44,265 nt of DNA from Coriobacteriaceae bacterium AM48-5. GTDB taxonomy: Bacteria; Actinomycetota; Coriobacteriia; Coriobacteriales; Coriobacteriaceae. Under the pieces are notes generated by a model, which saw only the letters and a program-made list of their open reading frames with translations, had not been told where the DNA came from and made no database searches. Below are positions 8,707-18,573 of the stretch, in pieces. The position numbers were made by a program, and so were the translations under genes. The stretch lies in the NCBI GenBank assembly GCA_027669525.1, contig JAQEDJ010000014.1, positions 1-44,265 on the forward strand, given 5' to 3'. Position 1 is the first letter of the stretch; each line of letters starts with the position of its first letter.

Positions 8707-9191
8707 TAGTATTCGATGCCTTGGCGGGCTAGGAGGCCTTCGTCGAAGTAATGTTTGACGGGGCGCATTTCGGTGACCAGGTCTGCCAGATCGGCGAGGG
8801 GCAGCAGACCGCGGCCGGTGAGCACGAGCTCCGTGGTGGCGGGCTTTGTCGCGATCAGCGCTTCGACATCCACGCGCGTCACAAATCCACGGCGCATGGC
8901 CTCGCCAAGTTCGTTCAGAATCAGAACGTCGACTTGGCTAATCTGCTCGCGCGCCAGCTCCATGATCTGTGCGGCACAGGCTTCGGGCGTGTCGCGGTCG
9001 GCTTGTACGATGCGCAGACCTAAACGGGGCGCCGCATCATGCTCGGCGCAGTGCAGCTTCTTGGCAAACTGCAGCATAAGCACGTTAAGTCCATAGCCCG
9101 TGGCGCGCAGTGCAAGCCCCAGCGCAGCCGTCGTCTTGCCCTTGCCGTCGCCCGTGTAGATCTGAACCTTGCCGACTTCCAGTGATGCCAT
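8706..9191 (-). CDS. cobO: Cob(I)yrinic acid a,c-diamide adenosyltransferase
   Basis: ATP:corrinoid adenosyltransferase of the CobO/BtuR (CobA) type, which makes adenosylcobalamin. 161 residues, slightly short for the family. It has the P-loop GDGKGKTTAALGLALRA (about 15-31), VDVLILNELGEA in place of the usual DEI/L..A motif, and the C-terminal VTEMRPVKHYFDEGLLARQGIEY, a strong family signature. AAGGACAG lies before the ATG at 9191. No other cobalamin genes are nearby, so it may serve corrinoid salvage. Confidence 0.92.
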   Translation of the reverse strand: MASLEVGKVQIYTGDGKGKTTAALGLALRATGYGLNVLMLQFAKKLHCAEHDAAPRLGLRIVQADRDTPEACAAQIMELAREQISQVDVLILNELGEAMRRGFVTRVDVEALIATKPATTELVLTGRGLLPLADLADLVTEMRPVKHYFDEGLLARQGIEY

Positions 9192-9268
9192 CTCTGTCCT
9201 TTCGTGCCCGGCGTCGGTTTATCGTCGCTCGGGTTGGGTATTCTAGAAAGCATTATCAACCCCAGTAG

Positions 9269-11175
<1,907 letters not shown>

Positions 11176-11196
11176 TACTAGTTGCACAGTGTCAAT

Positions 11197-11233
11197 CGCC
11201 CCATTTGAGTGTCCATCTCAAATGGGGCGTTTT
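11197..11233 (+). terminator. Rho-independent terminator after ftsH
   Basis: CGCCCCATTTGAG (11197-11209), a 7-base loop and the exact reverse complement at 11217-11229, followed by TTTT. Confidence 0.85.
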
Positions 11234-11251
11234 GCGTGGGGAGAGTTGTAT

Positions 11252-11713
11252 ATGAAGATCGTGGTAAGTGCCTGTTTGATGGGCGAGAGCTGCAAGTATA
11301 ACGGGCTCGACAACTACCATCGCGAGCTGGTCGAGGCTTGCGAGCGTACGGGGACCGAGGTCCTGTTGGTATGCCCTGAGGTTTTTGGTGGCTTGCCTAC
11401 ACCGCGCAAGCCGTCCGAGATTGTGAACGGAGAGGTTCGTACCTGCGAGGGCGTGTCGGTTGATCGCGAGTTTCGCCAGGGTGCTCAACGTGCGCTCGAT
11501 ATGTGCGAGCAGGCGGGCGGCCCGTCCGAGATCGCTGCGTGCGTCTTACAGGACCGTAGCCCCTCGTGCGGTGCGGGTCGCGTCTACGATGGCACCTTTA
11601 GCGGTACGCTCACCGCGGGCAACGGTGTTTTTGTCGATCTGCTGCTGCGTCACGGGTACCGTGTGATTCCGGCTAGCGAGTTCGATCCCAGCATGCTGGA
11701 ACATTGTCCATAG
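11252..11713 (+). CDS. DUF523 family protein
   Basis: 153 residues. It starts at ATG 11252 after GGGGAGAG; upstream in-frame codons lie within the ftsH terminator and are not credible. The family pattern is clear: VVSACLMGESCKYNG..N near the N-terminus, LLVCPEVFGGLPTPRKPSEI, then VLQDRSPSCGAGRVYDGTFSG. The conserved cysteines (ACLMG, CKYNG, CPE, SPSCG) suggest metal or Fe-S binding, but no function is established. It is the last ordinary gene before the accessory scar. Confidence 0.88.
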   Translation: MKIVVSACLMGESCKYNGLDNYHRELVEACERTGTEVLLVCPEVFGGLPTPRKPSEIVNGEVRTCEGVSVDREFRQGAQRALDMCEQAGGPSEIAACVLQDRSPSCGAGRVYDGTFSGTLTAGNGVFVDLLLRHGYRVIPASEFDPSMLEHCP

Positions 11714-11820
11714 CACTCGAACCCAACACTTCCTCACGGGTGACCGTTTTGGCATCATCCGTGAAGTTGATATTGAGTACGACCCGGTCACCAAAGACGT
11801 AGACCGAGTTGACAGGCGCC
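11714..11820 (-). pseudogene. Remnant of a recombinase C-terminal tail
   Basis: Read on the minus strand, this stretch encodes VNSVYVFGDRVVLNINF then TDDAKTVTREEVLGSS, which resembles the C-terminal tail of serine site-specific recombinases (NS.YVYDDKIVI.FN...KT.T..EV). Nothing of the catalytic domain is present. I judge it a decayed end of an integrase gene; the match is by eye and short, so confidence is modest. Confidence 0.4.
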
Positions 11821-11917
11821 GTACCCAGGCAGCCCCTCCCCGCGGCCCTCGCGCAGGAACGCGCGCACGGCCTTCCCGTCTCTTGCGCCCCTCCCGGAAT
11901 TGTCCACATCAGTGTAG

Positions 11918-12147
11918 CCAATCCAGTCCGCCAAGGGCTGCAGCCCGGACAACGCCGCGATGGAGGGGTTCCTCGGCCTGCTCAAGAGGGAGTTCTGGCA
12001 TGGCAGGGACTGGTCGGGCTGGACCCCCGCCCGCTTCATCGAGGAGCTCGGGGCTGGATCGGCCGCTACAATGCGGAGAGGCGCAGCGACGCGCTCGGCG
12101 GCCGCACGCCGGCTGAGTTCCGCTCCGCGCTGGGAAGGGCCGCGTAA
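11918..12147 (+). pseudogene. IS3-family transposase (OrfB) 3' remnant, frameshifted
   Basis: Encodes IQSAKGCSPDNAAMEGFLG then LLKREFWHGRDWSG, TPARFIEELG, WIGRYNAERRSDALGGRTPAEFR and a stop at 12145-12147. This is the end of the rve integrase core of IS3/IS150-type transposases: the GCSPDNA..E block carries the last catalytic Glu, and WI..YN..R is the terminal signature. An in-frame TAG lies just upstream (11915-11917), and the frame shifts by one base near 12050. The first four-fifths of the gene and the partner OrfA are absent, so the element is dead. Confidence 0.8.
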
Positions 12148-12202
12148 CGGTCCAAGAAATCATCCGCAGTCCCCATTTTTGCCCCTTTAGGACAGCTTCT
12201 TG

Positions 12203-12222
12203 TTGGGGCGTGCCTGCCCCAA
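12203..12222. repeat. Small hairpin TTGGGGC / GCCCCAA
   Basis: Perfect 7-bp inverted repeat with a 6-base loop between the IS3 remnant and the peptidase gene. It may be part of the old IS end or a terminator for the minus-strand peptidase gene. Confidence 0.4.
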
Positions 12223-12262
12223 ACCCTGCTAGGAACGAGTACAGCAAACTGGAATTTTCAAA

Positions 12263-12865
12263 TTAGTCTTTGCAAATTACCTTTGAACCTTCACCATCAA
12301 TTACAATTCCCTGACGGTTGTTAATTGGGCATAGATTCAAATCCGAAAACTCAGCCATTATTATCTCGGTAACTTTCTTAAATGGTGCTGTGAGATAATG
12401 CGGAAGAACATAGAAATCAATCAAATTAAGCCCTGAATCATCTTCTTGTGAGTAGTCCTCCGGCATTTCATCCATTTGCTCGATATATTGGATGCTTGGA
12501 GCGCATACAATCGCACCTGCCGATTCACCAATCATCAGTTTTCCCTTTGCCAATTCTTTCTTCAACAGCTCATCCGTTCCCGTTTTACGGAGCTGGTCTA
12601 TAAGGAAAAAAGAATTTCCGCCGGTAAAATAGATCACATCCGCATCTTCAAAAAGAGACTGTATCGTTGAATAAGCCTCCGTTGAAATATCAATTTCAGT
12701 TACGATTGCTCCCAACTTTTTGAATAATTTTCGAGCCGAGCCGACATAACCGGTGTAGCCTTCACGCAGCGAAGCTGTTGGAATAAATGCGACTTTTTTA
12801 TTTTCAATTTCTTCCTTTATCAGACTTCCTACACTTGAAAAGTGAGAACATAAAAACAGTTTCAT
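12263..12865 (-). CDS. Peptidase S51 (PepE-like) family protein, AT-rich
   Basis: 200 residues. It resembles dipeptidase E/cyanophycinase-type serine peptidases: the nucleophile elbow is in MIGESAGAIV (Ser115), with an upstream DVIYFTGGNSFFLIDQLR motif and a later VLPHYL..PF histidine region. PepE-type enzymes cleave Asp-X dipeptides; many S51 relatives are uncharacterised. ATG 12865 is preferred, with AAGGAG seven bases upstream; TTG 12868 is the alternative. Codons are AT-rich (many AAA, TTT, ATT) in sharp contrast to the GC-rich neighbours. It is flanked by IS and recombinase debris, so recent transfer from a low-GC donor such as a Firmicute is likely. Confidence 0.88.
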   Translation of the reverse strand: MKLFLCSHFSSVGSLIKEEIENKKVAFIPTASLREGYTGYVGSARKLFKKLGAIVTEIDISTEAYSTIQSLFEDADVIYFTGGNSFFLIDQLRKTGTDELLKKELAKGKLMIGESAGAIVCAPSIQYIEQMDEMPEDYSQEDDSGLNLIDFYVLPHYLTAPFKKVTEIIMAEFSDLNLCPINNRQGIVIDGEGSKVICKD

Positions 12866-13001
12866 CAATATTCTCCTTTATATATAAATTCTTATTTGTT
12901 GAACTAAGCCGTGTATACCATACTCTCCAATGATAGAACGCCCTGATATAGCGAAATTTTGCCGTTTTCCAGCGTACGTGCGTACACACTCCACAGGAAT
13001 T

Positions 13002-13045
13002 CTAAGGGGCCTGCCCCCTTAGCACACGGACTTTGGAACAAAGTC
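13002..13045. terminator. Two tandem hairpins in the accessory scar
   Basis: CTAAGGGG (13002-13009) pairs with CCCCTTAG (13015-13022), and GACTTTG (13029-13035) pairs with CAAAGTC (13039-13045) across a 3-base loop. In the minus direction they directly follow the stop of the open frame ending at 13053, as a terminator would. Confidence 0.5.
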
Positions 13046-13052
13046 TAGTGTT

Positions 13053-13300
13053 TTACGCCTTGCCAGAGGTGTACAGGCTCTCGGTATGCACGTACGAAGC
13101 AATTGCCATCAATGCCCCATATAAGTGGCGATCAAGTTCGCATAAAGCGACCTTGATCCCGCAAAACAAAAGGCAGGATACCATCACCACGATGATGCCC
13201 TGCCTCTGTTCGTTCCTGTTTACCGTTCCGAGTAGTCCTTCCGCAGAATTTCCGATAAACAAAAAACGTACCCGAACCCTTTCTCGTAAAGAATCGGGTT
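13053..13300 (-). pseudogene. Unrecognised membrane-like gene remnant
   Basis: On the minus strand an open frame ends GIIVVMVSCLLFCGIKVALCE, then LDRHLYGALMAIASYVHTESLYTSGKA and a TAA at 13053-13055, followed by hairpins. The hydrophobic stretch looks like one membrane segment. Base composition is lower in GC than the neighbours. The upstream part of the frame runs into a dispersed repeat, so this may be the 3' stump of a foreign gene. I do not recognise the family; it may be non-coding. Confidence 0.25.
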
Positions 13301-13327
13301 CGAGTACGAACTGAATGCTGGAGCAAT

Positions 13328-13372
13328 AAAAAACCACCAGAAAGGTGCCTGTTCCCTTTGTGGTGGTTTTGG
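13328..13372. repeat. Dispersed hairpin element, copy 1
   Basis: Runs A-tract, ACCACCAGAAAGGTGCCTG, TTCCCTTTGTGGTGGTTTT. It is about 90% identical to the reverse complement of 20973-21014 (about five differences over 46 bases). Its arms pair imperfectly, and on the minus strand it ends in a T run just after the dehydrogenase stop, so it can also serve as that gene's terminator. Confidence 0.8.
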
Positions 13373-13379
13373 TCCAGTC

Positions 13380-14462
13380 CTAGAGCGTGTGGCCGTAGGC
13401 GTTGGCGGTCTTGATGGCGGCGGCGAACTTTTCGTCGGTGAAGGGCTCGGGGTTTCCCTGCTTCCACTCGTTGGTGGCGTGCGCGTACTCGCACAGGGCC
13501 AGGATGTCGGTCTCGGAAAGCCCGACCTGCTCTAGCGTCACGGGCAGGCCCATCTGCTTGTTAAAGGCTGCGTAGCGCTCAAGGTTCTCGGTATCGCCCG
13601 TGTAGGCAAACAGCACGAGCACGCCCAGGCTCACGACCTCGCCATGCAGGTAGGTGCCCTCGCGCGGAATGCTGCAAGTGGCGTTGTAGAACGCATGCGC
13701 CACGCTCGAGTTGTAGTAGTAATCGTTTTGGTTGGTCAGGTTGGAGACGTAGCCCGTGTTGACCACGATATCGAGCGCGATCTGCTTGACGGCCTCGGTC
13801 GACAGGTTCTGGCGAACGTCCTCAAGACCCTGCACGCCATAGGTAAACAGCGGCTCGGAGCAGGTGTGTGCGAGCGCCAGGCCAAGACCTGCGGTGTGCT
13901 CCAGGTTGCCGGCGCTCGTGGCGTACTCGACCTCGGGCTGCTTGGACAGGGCATCGCCCACGCCCGCCCAGAAGTACTCCGCCGGAGCCTCGGCGATGAT
14001 CTTGGGGTTGATGAAGATATGCGCCGGACGGTTTGGGTACGAATAGCCCTCCAGCGAGCCGTCGTCGTTGTAGACAACGGCAATGGCGGTCGCGGCCGAG
14101 CAGTTGGAGCAGATCGTCGGCACCGTAAAGACGATCTTCTTGAGCTCGATGGCCGCCGTCTTGACGGTGTCGAGCGCTTTGCCGCCGCCGCATGCGATGA
14201 GCACATCGGCCTCTCGGCAGGCGGGGGAGTTAACAAGCTTGGCGATATTGGCACGCGTGCTGTTGGTGCCGTAGACGCGTGTCTCCAGAATCTCGACGTC
14301 GGTGTCCTCCAGTGCCGCTTCGATACTGGGAAGCGCCGCGGCCAGTGCTCGTTTACCACCGATAATCGCGACCTTGGCCGCTCCGTACTCGGCCAGCGCG
14401 CTGGGCAGCTCGTCAAAGCAATCCTCGCCGACGGTATAGTCGCTCATTCCAATCGTGCGCAT
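13380..14462 (-). CDS. Iron-containing alcohol dehydrogenase family protein (glycerol dehydrogenase-like)
   Basis: 360 residues, of the GldA-like branch of group III (Fe/Zn) dehydrogenases. An N-terminal Rossmann-like part includes VAIIGGKRAL and the NAD-binding ACGGGKALDTVK. The metal-binding domain shows GVGDALSKQPEVEYA, an ATCSIPREGTYLHGEVVSLG histidine motif and an earlier AHAFYNA. GldA oxidises glycerol to dihydroxyacetone, but the family also covers other polyols and glycerol-1-phosphate, so the substrate is not assured. AGAAGG precedes ATG at 14462 by a normal spacing. It is monocistronic; a hairpin repeat lies immediately downstream, and the T-box leader of ileS is divergent upstream. 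Confidence 0.88.
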   Translation of the reverse strand: MRTIGMSDYTVGEDCFDELPSALAEYGAAKVAIIGGKRALAAALPSIEAALEDTDVEILETRVYGTNSTRANIAKLVNSPACREADVLIACGGGKALDTVKTAAIELKKIVFTVPTICSNCSAATAIAVVYNDDGSLEGYSYPNRPAHIFINPKIIAEAPAEYFWAGVGDALSKQPEVEYATSAGNLEHTAGLGLALAHTCSEPLFTYGVQGLEDVRQNLSTEAVKQIALDIVVNTGYVSNLTNQNDYYYNSSVAHAFYNATCSIPREGTYLHGEVVSLGVLVLFAYTGDTENLERYAAFNKQMGLPVTLEQVGLSETDILALCEYAHATNEWKQGNPEPFTDEKFAAAIKTANAYGHTL

Positions 14463-14604
14463 AGCAGCCTTCTTTCGTTAGATAAAGTGCTTTCAGGTAT
14501 TTTGCTCCAAGAGAAGGCTCAATGCCGCGAGAAATTTCGAACGTATAAAACCAGTGTTGAGGGTTTTTCGCCGGCGCGGAACGTGCTAGCATACTCCGCA
14601 TAAG

Positions 14605-14907
14605 CGTTGATGGGGACGAGTAGTCGGCCGTCCGCATGCTACAGAGAGCGGGGAGCGCTGAGAGCCCGTGCATGCGACCGATGAAAATCACCCCGGAGCT
14701 GCGGTCCCAACGGGCGCGCCGCACAGGCACGTCTTAGTAGACATCGCCGAGATGGTCGTCGATACAGGCCAGCCGAGTAACGGATGCGAGCGCGCTGTAA
14801 CGCGGGCGAGGGCATCTAAGCTGGGTGGTTAAGCGAAGAGCTTTTGCGGGCACATGGCCCGTTTTGTGGCGCTTCGTCCCAGCTTGCAGGGACGGGCGCT
14901 TTTTTTG
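14605..14907 (+). promoter_or_regulatory. T-box riboswitch of ileS (Ile specifier, transcriptional)
   Basis: Leader that senses uncharged tRNA-Ile and lets ileS be read through. Stem I begins near GGGGACGAGTAG (AGTA loop), with the AGAGAG...GAGAGC apical segment at about 14642-14665. The specifier loop is ATGAAAATCACCCC, with ATC at 14687-14689 (isoleucine). The antiterminator is precise: AAGCTGGG (14818-14825), bulge TGGTTAA (14826-14832), GCG (14833-14835), pairing with CGT (14875-14877) and CCCAGCTT (14878-14885). The competing terminator CGTCCC..GGGACG (14875-14894) ends in a run of seven or more T. The bulge differs from the classic TGGNACC. Confidence 0.9.
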
Positions 14908-14949
14908 GTGCCCAATGGGCGTGCGCGCCCACGACATGAAAGGGGTACC

Positions 14950-17751
14950 GTGGCAAACGAGTACAAGCAGACGATGAATCTGCCCAAAACCGGATTTCCC
15001 ATGCGTGCCGGTCTTTCCAAGTCCGAGCCCAAGCGACTCAAGGACTGGCAGGACAACAAGGTCTACGAGCAGGTTCTGAAGAAGAACGAGGGTCACAAGA
15101 AGTTCGTGCTGCACGACGGTCCTCCGTACGCCAACGGCCCGATCCACATCGGCCACGCCATGAACAAGATTTCCAAGGACATGATCAACCGTTACTGGAT
15201 GATGCAGGGCTATGAGGTTCCCTATGTCCCCGGTTGGGACTGCCACGGTCAGCCGATTGAGCACAAGGTCGAGGAGAAGCTCGGCACCGAGAAGTTCAAC
15301 CAAACCTCCACGGCTAAGATCCGTGAGCTCTGCAACAAGTTCGCTGTCGAGAACATCGAGCTGCAGAAGGCCGGCTTCCGTCGTCTGGGTGTGCTCGGCG
15401 ACTGGGACAATCCTTACCTGACGCTCTATCACCAGCATGACGCCGCCGACATCGAGGTCTTCAAGGCCATGTTCGATAAGGGCATGATCTATCGTGGCCA
15501 CAAGCCGGTTCACTGGTGCAAGCACTGCCACACCGCACTGGCCGAGGCCGAGATCGAGTACTCCGACGAGACGAGCCCCTCCATCTTCGTTCGCTTTGAG
15601 ATGACTTCCAAGCCCGCCGGCCTCGAGAACTTCGACGGCCCGGTCGACTTCATCATCTGGACGACCACCCCGTGGACCATCCCTTCCGACCAGGCAGTTT
15701 CCCTCAAGCCTGGCGCCGCCTACGTCGCCGTTGAGCACGATGGCCGTGCCGAGGTCATGCTCGAGGACCTGGCTCCCAAGTGCTGCGAGGAGTTTGGCTG
15801 GGAGTACACCCCGGTCATGGTCGACGGCAAGCCCTATGTGGTTCCCGCCGAGACCTTCCACCACATCCACTACAAGCAGCCGATCTTTGACGGCGTCGAG
15901 GGCGTGGCGCTGCTGGCCGATTACGTCGGTGTCGATGACGGTACCGGTATCGTCCACAACTCGCCCGGACACGGCGTCGACGACTACTTTGCCTGCCTCA
16001 AGGAGGGCATCACCGACATCTGCATGCCGGTCGACGACGACGGCAAGTTCTACACCGGTGAGGAGTTTGGCACCGGTGGCCCCTTCAGCGGTATGGATAC
16101 CGACGAGGCCAACCCGCACATCATCGAGTTCCTGCGCGAGCGCGGCACCCTGGTCCTCGAGAAGAAGATCACGCACAGCTATCCGCACTGCTGGCGCTGC
16201 AAGCACCCGGTTCTCTTCCGTGCCACCGACCAGTGGTTTGTCTCGATGGACAAGACCGGTTTGCGCGAGCAGGCTGGCAAAGAGGTCCGCGAGAACGTCA
16301 AGTGGTATCCGGCCCATGCCGCCAACCGCATTGGCGCCATGGTCGAGCAGCGTCCCGACTGGTGCATCAGCCGCCAGCGCAACTGGGGCGTGCCTATCCC
16401 CAGCTACACCTGCGCCGACTGCGGCGAGAAGGTCATGAACGACGCCACGCTCGACGCCGTTATCAAGCTCTTCCACGAGAAGGGCTCCGACGCCTGGTTC
16501 ACCGACGCTCCTGAGAGCTACCTGGGCGAGGCCTGCGTCTGCCCCAAGTGCGGCGGCCATCACCTCAAGGCCGATAAGGACATTCTTGACGTGTGGTGGG
16601 ACTCCGGCGTCTCCTGGAAGGCCGTCTGCGAGTACCGTCCCGAGCTGGAGTACCCGGCGGACGTCTACCTCGAGGGCTCCGACCAGCACCGCGGTTGGTT
16701 CCAGAGCTCGCTGCTCACCTCGGTGGGCGCAAACGGCCACGCTCCGTACAAGGCGGTCGTCTCGCAGGGCTTCACCCTCGACGGCCAGGGTCGTAAGATG
16801 TCCAAGTCGCTCGGCAACGTCATCGACCCCAACAAGGTCTGCGACGAGATGGGCGCCGACATCATCCGTCTGTGGGTCGCCTCCGTCGATACCAGCTCCG
16901 ACGTCTCCATCGACCACGAGATTCTCGCTCGTACGTCCGATGCCTACCGTCGTTTCCGCAACACGCTGCGCTTCCTGCTCTCCGAGCTCGAGGGTCAGTT
17001 TGTGCCCGAGACCGACGGCGTCGCCTTTGCCGACCTGCTGCCGCTCGACAAGCTCATGGTCGCCCGCCTGACCCAGGTCCAGGCCGAGGTCGACGATGCC
17101 TACGCCAGCTACGAGTTCCCGCGTGCCTACCGTGCGCTCTACGACTTTGTGGTTACCGAGCTCTCCAACGTGTACCTCGACGCCCTGAAAGATCGTCTGT
17201 ACTGCGATAAGCCCGGCTCGCTTGAGCGCCGCAGCGCCCAGACCGTGCTGGCCGAGCTCTTCTCGATGCTCATGCGCGACCTGCAGCCGATCCTGTCTTA
17301 CACCGTCGACGAGGCCATGGCCTATGCGCCCGCCGGCTGCGTCGACCACCAGAAGTACGCCGCGCTGCTCGATTGGTACAAGTCGCCCATCACGGTCGAC
17401 GAGGCCAACGAGTTTGAGGGCGTGCTCGAGGCTTCGCTCGAGCTCCGTAGCGTCGTGACCAAGGCCCTTGAGGATGCCCGCTCCGCTGGCACCTTCACCA
17501 AGAGCCAGCAGGTCCGCGTCAAGGCGGTCGTTCCCGCCGAAATGTATGCGCTGCTGACCGGCGACAAGGCCGTCGACCTGGCCGAGTTTTACATCGTCTC
17601 CGATGTTGAGCTTACCCAGGGCGAGGAGCTTTCTGTTGCCATCGATGCTGCCGAGGGCGAGTGCTGCGACCGTTGCTGGAACTACCGCACCACCGTCGGC
17701 GAGTACAACGGCCACGCGCATATTTGCAAACGTTGTGCCGAAGCGCTGTAG
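14950..17751 (+). CDS. ileS: Isoleucyl-tRNA synthetase
   Basis: Class I synthetase charging tRNA-Ile. Starts at GTG 14950 after AAAGGGG; 933 residues. PPYANGPIHIGHAMNK is the HIGH motif (about 58-73), GRKMSKSLGNV the KMSKS loop (about 616), with the large CP1 editing insertion between them (WTTTPWTIPSDQA; GTGIVHNSPGHG with the editing region). Two CxxC pairs lie in the connecting segment (YTCADCGEK; CVCPKCGGH), and a C-terminal zinc finger CCDRCWNY...HICKRCAEAL closes the protein. It is intact over 2.8 kb, unlike many genes here. It is regulated by the T-box just upstream. Confidence 0.97.
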   Translation: MANEYKQTMNLPKTGFPMRAGLSKSEPKRLKDWQDNKVYEQVLKKNEGHKKFVLHDGPPYANGPIHIGHAMNKISKDMINRYWMMQGYEVPYVPGWDCHGQPIEHKVEEKLGTEKFNQTSTAKIRELCNKFAVENIELQKAGFRRLGVLGDWDNPYLTLYHQHDAADIEVFKAMFDKGMIYRGHKPVHWCKHCHTALAEAEIEYSDETSPSIFVRFEMTSKPAGLENFDGPVDFIIWTTTPWTIPSDQAVSLKPGAAYVAVEHDGRAEVMLEDLAPKCCEEFGWEYTPVMVDGKPYVVPAETFHHIHYKQPIFDGVEGVALLADYVGVDDGTGIVHNSPGHGVDDYFACLKEGITDICMPVDDDGKFYTGEEFGTGGPFSGMDTDEANPHIIEFLRERGTLVLEKKITHSYPHCWRCKHPVLFRATDQWFVSMDKTGLREQAGKEVRENVKWYPAHAANRIGAMVEQRPDWCISRQRNWGVPIPSYTCADCGEKVMNDATLDAVIKLFHEKGSDAWFTDAPESYLGEACVCPKCGGHHLKADKDILDVWWDSGVSWKAVCEYRPELEYPADVYLEGSDQHRGWFQSSLLTSVGANGHAPYKAVVSQGFTLDGQGRKMSKSLGNVIDPNKVCDEMGADIIRLWVASVDTSSDVSIDHEILARTSDAYRRFRNTLRFLLSELEGQFVPETDGVAFADLLPLDKLMVARLTQVQAEVDDAYASYEFPRAYRALYDFVVTELSNVYLDALKDRLYCDKPGSLERRSAQTVLAELFSMLMRDLQPILSYTVDEAMAYAPAGCVDHQKYAALLDWYKSPITVDEANEFEGVLEASLELRSVVTKALEDARSAGTFTKSQQVRVKAVVPAEMYALLTGDKAVDLAEFYIVSDVELTQGEELSVAIDAAEGECCDRCWNYRTTVGEYNGHAHICKRCAEAL

Positions 17752-17822
17752 GTTACAGCAAAGTAGCGCTTCCGTTTTATGGATGATCGGGGCGCTTTTG
17801 CTTCATTTGCTTCGCTAACAAT

Positions 17823-17858
17823 AAGCGACATTCCGTTCTTCGGAATGTCGCTTTCGTT
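17823..17858 (+). terminator. Rho-independent terminator after ileS
   Basis: AAGCGACATTCCG (17823-17835), loop TTCTT and exact complement CGGAATGTCGCTT (17841-17853), then TCGTTTT. Confidence 0.88.
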
Positions 17859-17973
17859 TTATGCTGGTTATTTCGCTTTCGTTGGCGAATATGCCGTGCG
17901 TTTTGCGTTTGTCACTATAAGATGATTACTTGCATTTAACGTAATTCGATGTTCTTGAGGGTAGGGGATTTCT

Positions 17974-18573
17974 TTGGGTCGTGGTGCGGATATGACGCCG
18001 CCTTTGCGTTGGCGGTTGAGTGTTGCTGGTGGGGTGGCGCTCGTTGTGCTGCTTGTTGACCAGCTGACCAAGCTTGCGGTTCGTGCCGTGGGCGACGCCT
18101 TGCATGTGACCGTCATCCCCGGTGTTATCGACTTTATGTTTGTCCGCAATATCGGTGCTGCCTTTAGCATGGGCGAGGGGCATGGCATTGCGTTTGCCGT
18201 GCTGGCGTTGGCGGTCATTATCGCTATTGCCGTGTACCTCGTTCGTGCACCTCAGCTCGCCCATCTTGAGGTTGTGGGCATGGCGATGGTTGCGGGCGGT
18301 GCTATCGGCAATGCTATCGATCGTTTGGCCTTTGGTTTCGTGACCGATTTTATTGCCACCACCTTCATCGACTTCCCCGTCTTCAATGTGGCCGATATCG
18401 GCATTACCGTGGGCGTCGTGCTCGCCCTCTTCGGTTACATGTTCTTGAGCCCCGCGGCCCGTGAGGTCGATGCGACCGCCGAGCTTAACGCCCGTGACGA
18501 GGCCCGCGCCAAGCGCAAGGCTAAACAACGTGGGGAGCGTGCCCGCAAGATTCGCGAAAGGAATGAGCGTTAA
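17974..18573 (+). CDS. lspA: Lipoprotein signal peptidase (signal peptidase II)
   Basis: Membrane aspartyl protease that removes lipoprotein signal peptides. TTG 17974 follows AGGGGA closely; ATG 17992 is an alternative. 199 residues with four membrane helices. The motifs are VDQLTKLAV, NIGAAFSM, GGAIGNAIDRL with the catalytic Asp region, and FNVADIGI with the second Asp. The last 40 residues form an unusual hydrophilic tail rich in Arg, Lys and Glu (RDEARAKRKAKQRGERARK) that is not part of the catalytic core. The TAA overlaps the rluD ATG by one base, so the two are coupled. Confidence 0.94.
   Translation: MGRGADMTPPLRWRLSVAGGVALVVLLVDQLTKLAVRAVGDALHVTVIPGVIDFMFVRNIGAAFSMGEGHGIAFAVLALAVIIAIAVYLVRAPQLAHLEVVGMAMVAGGAIGNAIDRLAFGFVTDFIATTFIDFPVFNVADIGITVGVVLALFGYMFLSPAAREVDATAELNARDEARAKRKAKQRGERARKIRERNER

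Noticed and set aside
14734..17721. Very long minus-strand open frame (995 codons) opposite ileS
   Set aside because: It is the antisense of a well-matched ileS. High-GC codon bias leaves few stops opposite a real gene, and the translated product is Val/Gly/Leu-rich without domains.
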